NCBI RefSeq assembly: GCF_031457805.1
Contig: NZ_JAVDXI010000006.1
Span: forward strand, 186,001-250,000
Length of the DNA: 64,000 nt
From: Caulobacter sp031457805
Lineage (GTDB): Bacteria; Pseudomonadota; Alphaproteobacteria; Caulobacterales; Caulobacteraceae
Reading direction: 5' to 3'
Position numbers and translations under genes: made by a program. Positions 33,561 to 42,120 of the stretch are shown here, piece after piece (position 1 is the stretch's first letter; every line of letters starts with the position of its first letter). Below the pieces are notes generated by a model. The model was not told where the DNA came from. It ran no database searches and saw only the letters and a program-made list of their open reading frames with translations.

Positions 33561-35540
33561 CTATCGCCGCAAGGCGAAGCCGAATGACACCGTGCGCGGC
33601 GCGGCGTAGCTGATCACGCCGTCCGCCGTCTGGCCGACGGCAAGGTTATGGTTCAGCAAGTTTTCGGCGGCCACGTAGATTTCGGTTGCGGACGAGAGCG
33701 TCCAACCGACCCGTGCGTCCAACCCAGCGCCGGCCTTCAGACGACGCAGGTTGAGATCGTCTTCGTAGCGCATGCCTTCGTATCGCAGGTCGATATCGAC
33801 GCTCAGTCGCTCGAGCGGACTCCAAGCTGCCCCGGCGGTCACCGCCCACGCTGGAGCCTGAGCGGGGCGCTTCCCGGTCAACTGCGCTGCAGCGTTCGCG
33901 CCATCGACACGCGCGTGGGTCCAGGAGGCTGCGGCGCGCGCAGTCCAGGCGGGGGACAGTTGCACCCTGACATCGCCCTCTAGACCATAGGCGTTTATCT
34001 CGCCGACATTGCGCCGCTGGCGTAGCACCCCGCCCGTCGGGATAAAGCCGGCGACCGGAAAAGTCCCAGGCCCGACCCCGATGGTCACGTTCGTCACGGG
34101 ATCCCGCACCTGATTGTAGAAGACGGCAAGGTTCCATTGCAGGGCGCCCTCGCCCGTCAGGCCGGCCTCGACGCCGTGGAGGGTTTCCGGCTTCAGCGCC
34201 GCATTGGCCTCGGTGACGTCGTTGCCGACCCGGAAGGGACGGTGCAGTTCGTTCAAGGTCGGAGGCCGGAAACCGGCATAGGCCGCCGCACGCCACCAGA
34301 TCTCGCCATGGAGCCGCTGGCGCAGCCCGGCGCGGGCGGTGGGCGTAACGCCCAAAGCATCCTCGATAGGCGCATCCAGGGTCGCGGTCGTTGTCAGAGG
34401 GTCGCGCTCGCGCCGCACGCCAGCGTAGGACCGCCAGCCATCCAGGCGCGCGCCGAAGATAAATGCGCGGTCTTCGCTCACTTGCGAGGCCTCGCCGTAG
34501 AGGCCGCCCACCAGCGTGCGCCCGCCGGCCTGGCGTAACCGCGTGAAGGCGCCGGACTGATAACGGAAGCGCTCATTGACCCGCCCTTCGGCGGTGCGGA
34601 CGTCGCCGCCCAACTCCCAGCTCCAATCACCCTCTTGCCCCTGCCAAGCGGCGTTGAGGCCATACCCTGTGGCCGGGGTCGAAAACTGGTCGTTGGCGGG
34701 CGTTGTCGAGATTCGGCCGGCCGCGACGGCGACGGACGTGTTCTCAAGGTCGCTGCGTCGCGCCCAGGCTTGAACTCGCCAAACCTCGGTCGCCGCGGTG
34801 ACCGTCAAAGAGCCGCCCGTAGCGTTCGAGCGAGCGCCTACGAGGCCCGCGTCCCGCCGCTCCTGAAATACGCTAGCGCGGATCGCCCAGCGTACGGCGC
34901 CGCCCGCCCCTTGCGCCCTGACTGCGACAGACCGATCGTCCAAGGTCGTGGGCGTATCAGCCGAGCCCCGTCGCTCACCGCGAACCGGATAGTATCCGTC
35001 AGTGCGCGAGCCGCTGGCCGTCAGCAAGAGATGATCGGTCCCGAAGGTCGCCGCGCCGCGCCAGCTGTCGCGCGCGCCGATCTGGGCGGTGAAGCTCGAA
35101 AGGCCGCCGCCCGCCGCCCGTTCGCGCAGCGCCACCACGCCCGTCAGCGCGCCTGCGCCATAGGGGCCAGCGCCTGCGCCGCGCACGATGGTCGCGCCGG
35201 ACAGGCCCTCGCCCGGCAAGGCGGTCCAGATCACCCACCCGCCGAACGGATCGTTCTGAGGCGCGCCATCCAGCGTGACCAAGGCCCTGCCGGCGCCCGA
35301 TGGCGCCACGCCGCGCAGCGAGATTCCCTGGATCGTTGGATTGGCGGCGTCGCTGCCGGTCCTGCGGAACAGCGAGACACCTGGCGTTGTTTTCAACGCC
35401 GCATCGAGCCTCGCCGAGGCGCCCAGCGCCTGGGCGTCATAGCGCGCGGTCGAAAACGCCTCCTGCCCCGAAAGCGGCGGCAAGCGGGGCGCTTCGACCA
35501 CGACGAGAGCAACCGGAGTTGGCGGGGCGTCTAGCGTCAC
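33561..35540 (-). CDS. TonB-dependent receptor lacking a signal peptide
   Basis: A 659-residue receptor: plug about residues 25-135 (SLFRRTGSDAANPTIQGISL, LVTLDGAPQNDPFGGWV, GPYGAGALTGVVAL) and a 22-strand-type barrel to the end. The N-terminal PVALVVVEAPRLPP looks like a TonB box, meaning the protein starts where a mature receptor would. The GTG start is preceded in frame by TAA two codons earlier, so no signal peptide can be added. Either the 5' end was lost or a frameshift separates it. Without export it could not work, so it may be a recent pseudogene. Ligand unknown; the barrel resembles cobalamin/siderophore-type receptors. Confidence 0.75.
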   Translation of the reverse strand: MTLDAPPTPVALVVVEAPRLPPLSGQEAFSTARYDAQALGASARLDAALKTTPGVSLFRRTGSDAANPTIQGISLRGVAPSGAGRALVTLDGAPQNDPFGGWVIWTALPGEGLSGATIVRGAGAGPYGAGALTGVVALRERAAGGGLSSFTAQIGARDSWRGAATFGTDHLLLTASGSRTDGYYPVRGERRGSADTPTTLDDRSVAVRAQGAGGAVRWAIRASVFQERRDAGLVGARSNATGGSLTVTAATEVWRVQAWARRSDLENTSVAVAAGRISTTPANDQFSTPATGYGLNAAWQGQEGDWSWELGGDVRTAEGRVNERFRYQSGAFTRLRQAGGRTLVGGLYGEASQVSEDRAFIFGARLDGWRSYAGVRRERDPLTTTATLDAPIEDALGVTPTARAGLRQRLHGEIWWRAAAYAGFRPPTLNELHRPFRVGNDVTEANAALKPETLHGVEAGLTGEGALQWNLAVFYNQVRDPVTNVTIGVGPGTFPVAGFIPTGGVLRQRRNVGEINAYGLEGDVRVQLSPAWTARAAASWTHARVDGANAAAQLTGKRPAQAPAWAVTAGAAWSPLERLSVDIDLRYEGMRYEDDLNLRRLKAGAGLDARVGWTLSSATEIYVAAENLLNHNLAVGQTADGVISYAAPRTVSFGFALRR

Positions 35541-35671
35541 GGGTTACTCTCTTCAGCGCTGGAAGTGCGGGCGGTTACGACTGTAGGACGCGTGGGAGCG
35601 GGTCAAGGCGCCGCTGCCTCCAAACCAAGCCGGCCGTTGTGGCGGCGACGGCTTGAACTAAGCTGGGCGAC

Positions 35672-36712
35672 ATGAGTCGTGCCCCCACTGAACCCCAGCA
35701 GGCCCGCCTGAAGATGGCGGATATCGCCAAGCTGGCGGGGGTGTCGACCTCGACGGTCTCGAGGGCCCTGGCGGGCAACCCCTCCATTCCCCAGACGCTG
35801 CGCGATCAGATCACTGAGCTCGCCCGCACGCACGGCTATGTGATCAACCAGTCGGCGCGGAGCTTACGTCTCCAGAAAACCCATACAATCGGCCTTATCG
35901 TCCCCCTGGGCCACGAGCGCGACCAGCTGATCAGCGATCCATTCTTCCTGGAGATGATTGGCCGTCTCGCCGATGAGATCACCGGCCGCGGCTACGAGGT
36001 GCTGCTCAACAAGGTCGTGGCGCCCCGCGCCGATTGGTTGCGGCGGATCGTGCAGTCCCACCGCTCTGACGGCCTTCTGATCATCGGCCAAAGCGACCAG
36101 CATGACGCCTTGAACGCGCTGGCCGACACCTATCGGCCGCTGGTCGTGTGGGGCGGCGACCTCCCGGAACGCCGCTACTGCACCGTCGGCTCAGACAATA
36201 TCGCCGGCGCGAGGCTGGCCACCCAGCACATGATCGCTCAGGGTCGACGACGGATCGCCTTTCTGGGTCCGCCTGGGGCGCCCGAGGTCGAGCTGCGGCG
36301 AGAAGGCTATCTCCAAGCCCTGAACGAGGCGGGCCTTAGCCCTTCGCCCGAGCTGTGCGCTCCGGCCCACTTCACGGTGGAGTCGGTCGAGCCCTCGGTG
36401 CGCGCGCTGATCGACAGCGGCGCGGAATTCGACGGTGTTCTGGCGGCGTCCGACGTGATCGCTGTCACGGCGATCAACACCCTGAACGCTGCGGGCCGAT
36501 CGGTCCCGACCGAGGTTTCCGTGGTCGGTTTCGATGACATCAGCCTGGCGCGCTACAGCGCCCCGCCTCTCACCACGGTTCGCCAGGATCTGGCCAAGGG
36601 CGCGAGCGCCATGGTGGATCTTCTGTTCCGCCGGATTTCCGGCGCCCCGACAGAGTCAGTCTTCATGCCGCCCGAGCTGGTCGTGCGTGGCACGTCGATC
36701 CCGGAAGCGTAA
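35672..36712 (+). CDS. suxR: LacI-family repressor of the sucrose locus
   Basis: A 346-residue LacI-type regulator. The helix-turn-helix is at residues 15-35 (MADIAKLAGVSTSTVSRAL), the hinge at 55-65, and the rest is a periplasmic-binding-protein-like ligand domain ending with TTVRQDLAKGASAMVD, typical of the family. Two identical palindromes lie directly downstream, before the TonB receptor gene. The order regulator, TonB receptor, amylosucrase, transporter matches the sux sucrose locus of Xanthomonas, whose suxR is a LacI-type repressor. Sucrose or a derivative as inducer is inferred. Confidence 0.85.
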   Translation: MSRAPTEPQQARLKMADIAKLAGVSTSTVSRALAGNPSIPQTLRDQITELARTHGYVINQSARSLRLQKTHTIGLIVPLGHERDQLISDPFFLEMIGRLADEITGRGYEVLLNKVVAPRADWLRRIVQSHRSDGLLIIGQSDQHDALNALADTYRPLVVWGGDLPERRYCTVGSDNIAGARLATQHMIAQGRRRIAFLGPPGAPEVELRREGYLQALNEAGLSPSPELCAPAHFTVESVEPSVRALIDSGAEFDGVLAASDVIAVTAINTLNAAGRSVPTEVSVVGFDDISLARYSAPPLTTVRQDLAKGASAMVDLLFRRISGAPTESVFMPPELVVRGTSIPEA

Positions 36713-36727
36713 CTGTTGCCAATTTAA

Positions 36728-36741
36728 CGCAATCGATTGCG
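36728..36741. promoter_or_regulatory. LacI-type operator O1
   Basis: CGCAATCGATTGCG is a perfect 14-bp palindrome with the central CG expected for LacI/GalR operators. It starts 16 bp after suxR and is repeated at 36771. Confidence 0.8.
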
Positions 36742-36768
36742 AAAATGAGGCGGCGCTGATTTTCCATC

Positions 36769-36786
36769 TTCGCAATCGATTGCGAA
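36769..36786. promoter_or_regulatory. LacI-type operator O2
   Basis: TTCGCAATCGATTGCGAA is a perfect 18-bp palindrome containing the same 14-mer as O1. Centre-to-centre spacing is 43 bp, about four helical turns, so both sites face the same side of the DNA and could be bridged by a dimer of dimers. It lies 62 bp before suxA. Confidence 0.82.
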
Positions 36787-36847
36787 GACACCAGTCTCAC
36801 GCTCGAAGCCCCCGCCATAAGAAGCGAGGGCGCATGAGGAGGAAGAT

Positions 36848-39301
36848 ATGAACCGGCAAAAGTCCCGCCTGCTCGTCGGCGCCGCGGTGCTCGCCATTCT
36901 GCCGCTATCGGCTCATGCCCAACAAAACGGCAAGACCAACGACCAGGACGTCCTCGAGCTCGACTCGGTCGTCATCACCGCCTCGCGCGATGGCGCGACC
37001 AAGATGAACTCGTCCATCTCCGTCAGCGCGCTGTCGGCCGACCAGATCCTGGCCCAGGCCCCGCGCTCGACCGCTGAGATCTTCCGGGGCCTGCCCGGCG
37101 TACGATCGGAGGCCACCGGCGGCGACGGCAACGCCAACATCGCCGTGCGCGGCCTCCCGGTGGCCTCGGGCGGCGCCAAGTTCCTGCAGCTGCAGGAAGA
37201 CGGCCTGCCCGTGATGGAGTTCGGCGACATCGCGTTCGGCAACGCCGACATCTTCCTGCGCGCCGACCAGAACGTCTCACGCATCGAGTCGGTGCGGGGC
37301 GGTTCGTCCTCGACCTTCGCCTCCAACTCGCCCGGCGGCGTGATCAACTTCATCAGCAAGACCGGTGACGTCGAGGGCGGCGAGATCGCCCTGACCAAGG
37401 GTCTCGGCTACGACCACACGCGCCTGGACTTCGACTACGGCGCGCCGCTCAGCGACACACTGCGCTTCCATGTCGGCGGCTTCTATCGCGAAGGCGAAGG
37501 TGCACGGAAGTCGGGGTACACGTCTGAAAAGGGCGGCCAGATCAAGGCCAACCTGACCAAGGACTTCGAGAACGGCTTTATCCGCCTGAACGTCAAGTAT
37601 CTGAACGATCGCGCGGTGGGCTATCTGCCGATGCCGACGCGGGTGACCGGGTCGAACAGCGATCCCGACATCGGCTCATTCGCCGGCTATGACATCGGGC
37701 GGGATGACCTGCAGTCGATCTATCTGGCCCGCAATCCGGGCCTGGACGGCGACGGCAATCGTCGGAGCAGTAAGGTCTCCGACGGCATGCACCCCGACAC
37801 CCTGCAGTTCGGCGCCGAGGCCAAGTTCGATATCGGCGGCTGGAAGATCGAAGATCGCTTCAAGGTCGCCAAGACGTCCGGACGCTTTGTCGCCCCCTTC
37901 CCCGCCGAGGTTCTCTCGGCCCAGGCCCTGGCGACCTCGATCGGCGGCGCGGGCGCGACTCTGCGCTACGCCAACGGCCCCGGCGCCGGTCAGGCGATCA
38001 CCTCGCCCGCCAGCCTGAACGGCAATGGCCTAGCGATGCGCATCCACATGTTCGACGTCGAGATCAACGACTTCGGCAACGCCATGAACGACCTGAAGCT
38101 GTCGCGTAGCTTCGACACGGGCGCTGCGGTGATCGATCTGACGGTGGGCTACTACAAGTCGCGCCAGACCATCGCCATGGACTGGCTGTGGAACACCTTC
38201 GTCTCGGAAGTGAAGGGCGACAACGCCGCCCTGCTGGACGTCTATAACAGCGCCGGAACCAAGCTGACCCAGACGGGCCTGGCCGCCTATGGCGTGCCGC
38301 TGTGGGGCAACTGCTGCACCCGCCGCTACGACGTCACCTACGACATCGACGCGCCGTATCTGAGCCTGTCGAGCCGCGTCGGCGCTCTGAGCCTGGACGC
38401 CAGCCTCCGTCGCGACGAGGGCAAGGCCCGCGGCCTCTATGCCGGCGCCAAGCAGGCCACGGTGGACGTCAATGGCGACGGCGTGATCCAGACCGTCGAG
38501 CAGAGCGTCTCGGTGATCGACAACGCCAACGCCTCGCCGGTCAACTACGACTGGGGCTACACCTCCTGGTCGCTGGGCGCGAACTACCAGTTCAATCCCG
38601 ACGTCGCCGCCTTCGCCCGCGTCAGCCGCGGCGGCCGGGCCAACGCCGACCGCCTGCTGTTCGGCAAGGTCCGCGCCGACGGCACGGTGTCCAAGGAGGA
38701 CGCCGTCGACATGGTCGACCAGGTCGAGGGCGGCCTGAAGTATCGCCGCGCCGGCTTTGGTCTGTTCGCCACCGCGTTCTGGGCCCGCACCCAGGAGCAG
38801 AACTTCGAGGCCACCAGCCAGAAGTTCTTCGACCGCACCTACAAGGCCAAGGGCATCGAACTGGAGGCCAGCTACCGGATCGGCGATGTCTCCGTCACCG
38901 GCGGCGCCACCTATACCGATGCGGTTATCGACAAGGACGCCCTGACGCCCGCCGTCGTCGGCAACACGCCGCGTCGCCAGGCCAAGTGGGTCTACCAGTT
39001 CGCCCCGACCTGGACGATCAATGATAAGGCCACGATCGGCGCCAGCGTCATCGGCACCACCAAGGCCTACGCCCAGGACGACAACCAGCTGATCTTCCCG
39101 GCCTACGCCCAGGTGAACGCCTTCGCTGAGTACAAGCTGGCCGAGACCCTGTCGCTGTCGGTCAACGCCAACAACCTGTTCGACAAGGTCGGCCTGACCG
39201 AGGCCGAGGAAGGCGCGATCACGGGAGGCTCGGTCAATGCGATCCGCGCCCGCTCGATCAACGGCCGCACCGTCACGGCGACGCTTCGGTACAGCTTCTA
39301 G
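36848..39301 (+). CDS. suxA: TonB-dependent receptor for sucrose (SuxA-like)
   Basis: An 817-residue receptor with signal peptide (LLVGAAVLAILPLSAHA, cleaved near residue 25), plug at about 45-165 (LDSVVITASRD, STAEIFRGLPGVRSEATGG, NSPGGVINFISKTGD) and a barrel ending in TATLRYSF with the terminal aromatic residue. AGGAGG precedes the ATG. Its operators, regulator and downstream amylosucrase indicate sucrose uptake through the outer membrane, as for Xanthomonas SuxA. Codons 540-551 encode a canonical EF-hand loop (DVNGDGVIQTVE), probably in a surface loop, so calcium may stabilise the receptor. Confidence 0.85.
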   Translation: MNRQKSRLLVGAAVLAILPLSAHAQQNGKTNDQDVLELDSVVITASRDGATKMNSSISVSALSADQILAQAPRSTAEIFRGLPGVRSEATGGDGNANIAVRGLPVASGGAKFLQLQEDGLPVMEFGDIAFGNADIFLRADQNVSRIESVRGGSSSTFASNSPGGVINFISKTGDVEGGEIALTKGLGYDHTRLDFDYGAPLSDTLRFHVGGFYREGEGARKSGYTSEKGGQIKANLTKDFENGFIRLNVKYLNDRAVGYLPMPTRVTGSNSDPDIGSFAGYDIGRDDLQSIYLARNPGLDGDGNRRSSKVSDGMHPDTLQFGAEAKFDIGGWKIEDRFKVAKTSGRFVAPFPAEVLSAQALATSIGGAGATLRYANGPGAGQAITSPASLNGNGLAMRIHMFDVEINDFGNAMNDLKLSRSFDTGAAVIDLTVGYYKSRQTIAMDWLWNTFVSEVKGDNAALLDVYNSAGTKLTQTGLAAYGVPLWGNCCTRRYDVTYDIDAPYLSLSSRVGALSLDASLRRDEGKARGLYAGAKQATVDVNGDGVIQTVEQSVSVIDNANASPVNYDWGYTSWSLGANYQFNPDVAAFARVSRGGRANADRLLFGKVRADGTVSKEDAVDMVDQVEGGLKYRRAGFGLFATAFWARTQEQNFEATSQKFFDRTYKAKGIELEASYRIGDVSVTGGATYTDAVIDKDALTPAVVGNTPRRQAKWVYQFAPTWTINDKATIGASVIGTTKAYAQDDNQLIFPAYAQVNAFAEYKLAETLSLSVNANNLFDKVGLTEAEEGAITGGSVNAIRARSINGRTVTATLRYSF

Positions 39302-39308
39302 TCCCCAT

Positions 39309-39376
39309 CGCCGGCGGGTTTCCTGCCCCGCCGGCGCCTCGGCCTCGCCAGAGCGCGCCCCACGCCCTGGCGAGGC
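39309..39376 (+). other. Two tandem stem-loops between suxA and suxB
   Basis: Stem 1: CGCCGGCGGG (39309) / CCCGCCGGCG (39327) with an 8-base loop. Stem 2: GCCTCGCCAG (39342) / CTGGCGAGGC (39367) with a 15-base loop. Both stems are perfect 10-bp pairs and neither is followed by a T tract. They probably stabilise or process the mRNA so that the receptor is made in excess over the cytoplasmic enzymes. Confidence 0.6.
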
Positions 39377-39399
39377 CACTCCTTCGCGAGCGTCTCGGC

Positions 39400-41229
39400 A
39401 TGATTTCCACCGCCACGACCCCCACGTCCCATAGCGACGCCGTCCAGGCCCGGTTCGCGGCGCTTTGGCCGATCATCGAAGCGCGGTTCACCAAGGTCTA
39501 TGGGCAGGACGCTCGCAGTCCGGCTGTTCTCGAGCGCTTGCAGAAGCGCCTTCTCGACGCGGCCCATTCCCGGCCCGAACCATTGCGGGCGCTCGATGCG
39601 GCGCGGGCGGCGGATCCGACCTGGCTGCACGCTTCGGGTCAGAGCACCTACACCTTCTACGTCGACCGGTTCGCCGGCGACCTCAACGGCGTGCGCGGCA
39701 AGCTGGACTACCTGTCTGAGCTGGGCGTGCGCTGGCTTCACCCGCTGCCGCTCCTGGAACCGCGCCCCGGCGACAGTGACGGCGGCTTCGCGGTCGCCGA
39801 CTACCGCAAGGTCGATCCGCGCCTGGGCACGATCGACGACCTGGAAGCCCTCGCGGGCGACCTGCGCCAGCGCGACATGGGCCTGATCCTCGACGTCGTC
39901 TGTAACCATACCGCCCGCGAGCATGCCTGGGCGGTCAAGGCCCGCGCGGGCGATCCCGCCTATCGCGATTACTACATCGTGCTGCCGGACGCCCAGAGCG
40001 CGGCGGCGCGTGATCGCGAGCTGATCGACGTCTTCCCCGACACCGCGCCCGGCAGCTTCACTTACGACGCGGAGATGGGCGGCTATGTCTGGACCACCTT
40101 CTACCCGTTCCAGTGGGACCTGAACTACGCCAACCCCGCCGTCTTCGCCGAGATGCTGGACGTGCTGATCTTCCTGGCGGCCAAGGGCGCGCAAGGCTTC
40201 CGGCTCGACAGCGCCCCGTTCCTCTGGAAACAGGCGGGCACCACCTGCCGCAACCTTCCGCAGACCTACGACATCGTCGAGGCCTGGCGCGCGGCCCTGT
40301 CGATCGTCGCGCCGGGCGTCGTGCTGCTGGCCGAGGCGATCGAGAGCGTCGAGGATGTCCTGCCGTTCTTCGGCGGCGAAGCCCCCGGCTGCAATCTCGC
40401 CTACAACAACGTGGTCATGACGGCCCTCTGGGCGGCGCTGGCGGACGGCGACGCTTCTATCGCGCGGCGCTGTCTGGCGGTCGCCTCGCGCAAGCCAGCC
40501 CAAGGGGCTTGGCTGAACTATGTCCGGTGCCATGACGATCTGATCTGGAACGCGCTGGCCGGATACGCCTCGCCTGCCGATCTGCGGCGATGGTCGAACG
40601 CCTACGGCCGTGGCGAAAGCTTCTCGCGCGGACGTGCCTTCCAGACCGCTAAAGGCGGCGTTCCGTCGACCAACGGCATGGCCGCCGCGCTGGCGGGCCT
40701 GACGGCGGACGCCGATGGCGACAGCCTCGGCGCCCGGCGGCTCATCCTCCTGTACGGCATCATCTACGCGCTGGATGGCTGGCCGCTGATCTACATGGGC
40801 GACGAGATCGGGCTCGATAACGACGAGGCCTATCAGGACGACCCGTTGCGCGCCGGCGACGGACGCTGGCTGCACCGCCCGCAGATGAACTGGTCGCTGG
40901 CCGAGCGTCGACACGAGACGGGCGCGCTGCAGGCCGAGTTGTTCGCCGCCTTCGCCAGGCTGAGCCGGCGCGCGCAAGGGCTGGCGGCGTTCGGCGTGGC
41001 CGGTCCGGCCCGTCCGATCACGGTCTCGGCGCCGGCGGTCCTGGCCTTCGTGCGTGACGAGGGCGCACGGCCGTTCCTGTGCCTCGCCAACCTCTCCGAC
41101 GCGCCGCAAGAGGTCGACCTTCCCTCGGCGTTCGTCCAAGAGGCCGAGGACGTGCTCGACGACGGCCCCGCGCCCACCGGGCGGGTCCGCCTGCCGCCTT
41201 ATGGCCTCCGGTGGCTGGTCGCCCGATGA
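39400..41229 (+). CDS. suxB: Amylosucrase (GH13)
   Basis: A 609-residue cytoplasmic glucosyltransferase that splits sucrose, releasing fructose and building alpha-1,4-glucan or hydrolysing. GH13 catalytic residues: nucleophile in GFRLDSAPF (D270), acid/base in LLAEAIES (E312), and HDD in VRCHDDLIW (H378-D379). The N-terminal helical domain before residue 85 and STYTFYVDRFAGDLNGV are typical of amylosucrase rather than alpha-amylase. The fructose formed is phosphorylated by the kinase encoded next, whose ATG overlaps this stop by 4 bp. Confidence 0.92.
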   Translation: MISTATTPTSHSDAVQARFAALWPIIEARFTKVYGQDARSPAVLERLQKRLLDAAHSRPEPLRALDAARAADPTWLHASGQSTYTFYVDRFAGDLNGVRGKLDYLSELGVRWLHPLPLLEPRPGDSDGGFAVADYRKVDPRLGTIDDLEALAGDLRQRDMGLILDVVCNHTAREHAWAVKARAGDPAYRDYYIVLPDAQSAAARDRELIDVFPDTAPGSFTYDAEMGGYVWTTFYPFQWDLNYANPAVFAEMLDVLIFLAAKGAQGFRLDSAPFLWKQAGTTCRNLPQTYDIVEAWRAALSIVAPGVVLLAEAIESVEDVLPFFGGEAPGCNLAYNNVVMTALWAALADGDASIARRCLAVASRKPAQGAWLNYVRCHDDLIWNALAGYASPADLRRWSNAYGRGESFSRGRAFQTAKGGVPSTNGMAAALAGLTADADGDSLGARRLILLYGIIYALDGWPLIYMGDEIGLDNDEAYQDDPLRAGDGRWLHRPQMNWSLAERRHETGALQAELFAAFARLSRRAQGLAAFGVAGPARPITVSAPAVLAFVRDEGARPFLCLANLSDAPQEVDLPSAFVQEAEDVLDDGPAPTGRVRLPPYGLRWLVAR

Positions 41230-42116
41230 GCCGGATCGCTGCGATCGAGCTGGGCGGCACCAAGGTGATGGTCGCCTTCGGATCGGGACCGCACGACCTG
41301 TCGCCGCCCCTCCGTATCCCCACCACGACGCCGGCCGAGACCCTGGCGCGGATCGAGGACGCCCTCGCCGCCGAGCAGGGTCGTTTCGACGCGATCGGCG
41401 TCGCCAGTTTCGGTCCCATCCGCCTGGATCCGGCCGCGCCGGACTGGGGCCACATCCTTAAGACTCCCAAATCCGGCTGGTCGCACGCCGACGTGGCGCC
41501 ACGCCTTGTTCGGCGCTTCGACCGACCGCTGGCCCTCGACACCGACGTCAATGGCGCGGCGCTGGCCGAGGGCCTCTGGGGCGCGGCCAGGGGACTTGAG
41601 GACTATGCCTATGTCACGGTCGGGACCGGGGTCGGTGTTGGCCTCGTCGTCAACGGCGCGCCGACCCACGGCCTGCTACATCCCGAGGCCGGCCATATCC
41701 TGGTCCGGCGGGACGCGACCCGCGATCCGTTCGCCGGCTGCTGCCCGTTCCATGGCGATTGCCTGGAAGGCCTGATCAGCGGGCCGGCCCTAGCCGCTCG
41801 GGCTGGCGCGCCCGGCGAGTCTCTGTCGAGCCACGATCCGGTCTGGGCGCTGGCCGCCGACTATCTGGCTCAACTCGTCGCCAACCTCGCCTTGATCGCC
41901 TCGCCCCGTCGCGTGATCATCGGCGGCGGCGTCGGGGGCAATTCGCAGCTGTTGGCGCAGACGCGGACGCAGCTGCAGACGCGCCTGGCCGGCTACCTCG
42001 CGCCGCTTGAAACCCGCGCCCAGATCGACGCTTTCGTCGCGCCCCCAGGCCTTGGCGCAAACTCAGGCCTGCTCGGCGCGGTGGCGCTGGCCCTTCGACA
42101 CGACGCCAGGAGCTGA
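41226..42116 (+). CDS. ROK-family fructokinase
   Basis: A 296-residue sugar kinase. The ATP-binding loop is AAIELGGTKVMVAFGSG, the catalytic aspartate is in LALDTDVNGAALAE, and the ROK zinc site is GHILVRRDATRDPFAGCCPFHGDC, with one His and three Cys/His ligands. Bacterial fructokinases of this type produce fructose-6-phosphate. ATG overlaps the amylosucrase stop, so fructose released from sucrose is captured at once. Glucokinase activity is possible but the context favours fructose. Confidence 0.87.
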   Translation: MSRIAAIELGGTKVMVAFGSGPHDLSPPLRIPTTTPAETLARIEDALAAEQGRFDAIGVASFGPIRLDPAAPDWGHILKTPKSGWSHADVAPRLVRRFDRPLALDTDVNGAALAEGLWGAARGLEDYAYVTVGTGVGVGLVVNGAPTHGLLHPEAGHILVRRDATRDPFAGCCPFHGDCLEGLISGPALAARAGAPGESLSSHDPVWALAADYLAQLVANLALIASPRRVIIGGGVGGNSQLLAQTRTQLQTRLAGYLAPLETRAQIDAFVAPPGLGANSGLLGAVALALRHDARS

Positions 42117-42120
42117 CGCC

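Noticed and set aside
33265..33609. Leucine-rich plus-strand frame opposite the glutamine-rich gene
   Set aside because: Gln codons on one strand read as Leu codons on the other; the minus strand has the ribosome-binding site, stress promoter and terminator.
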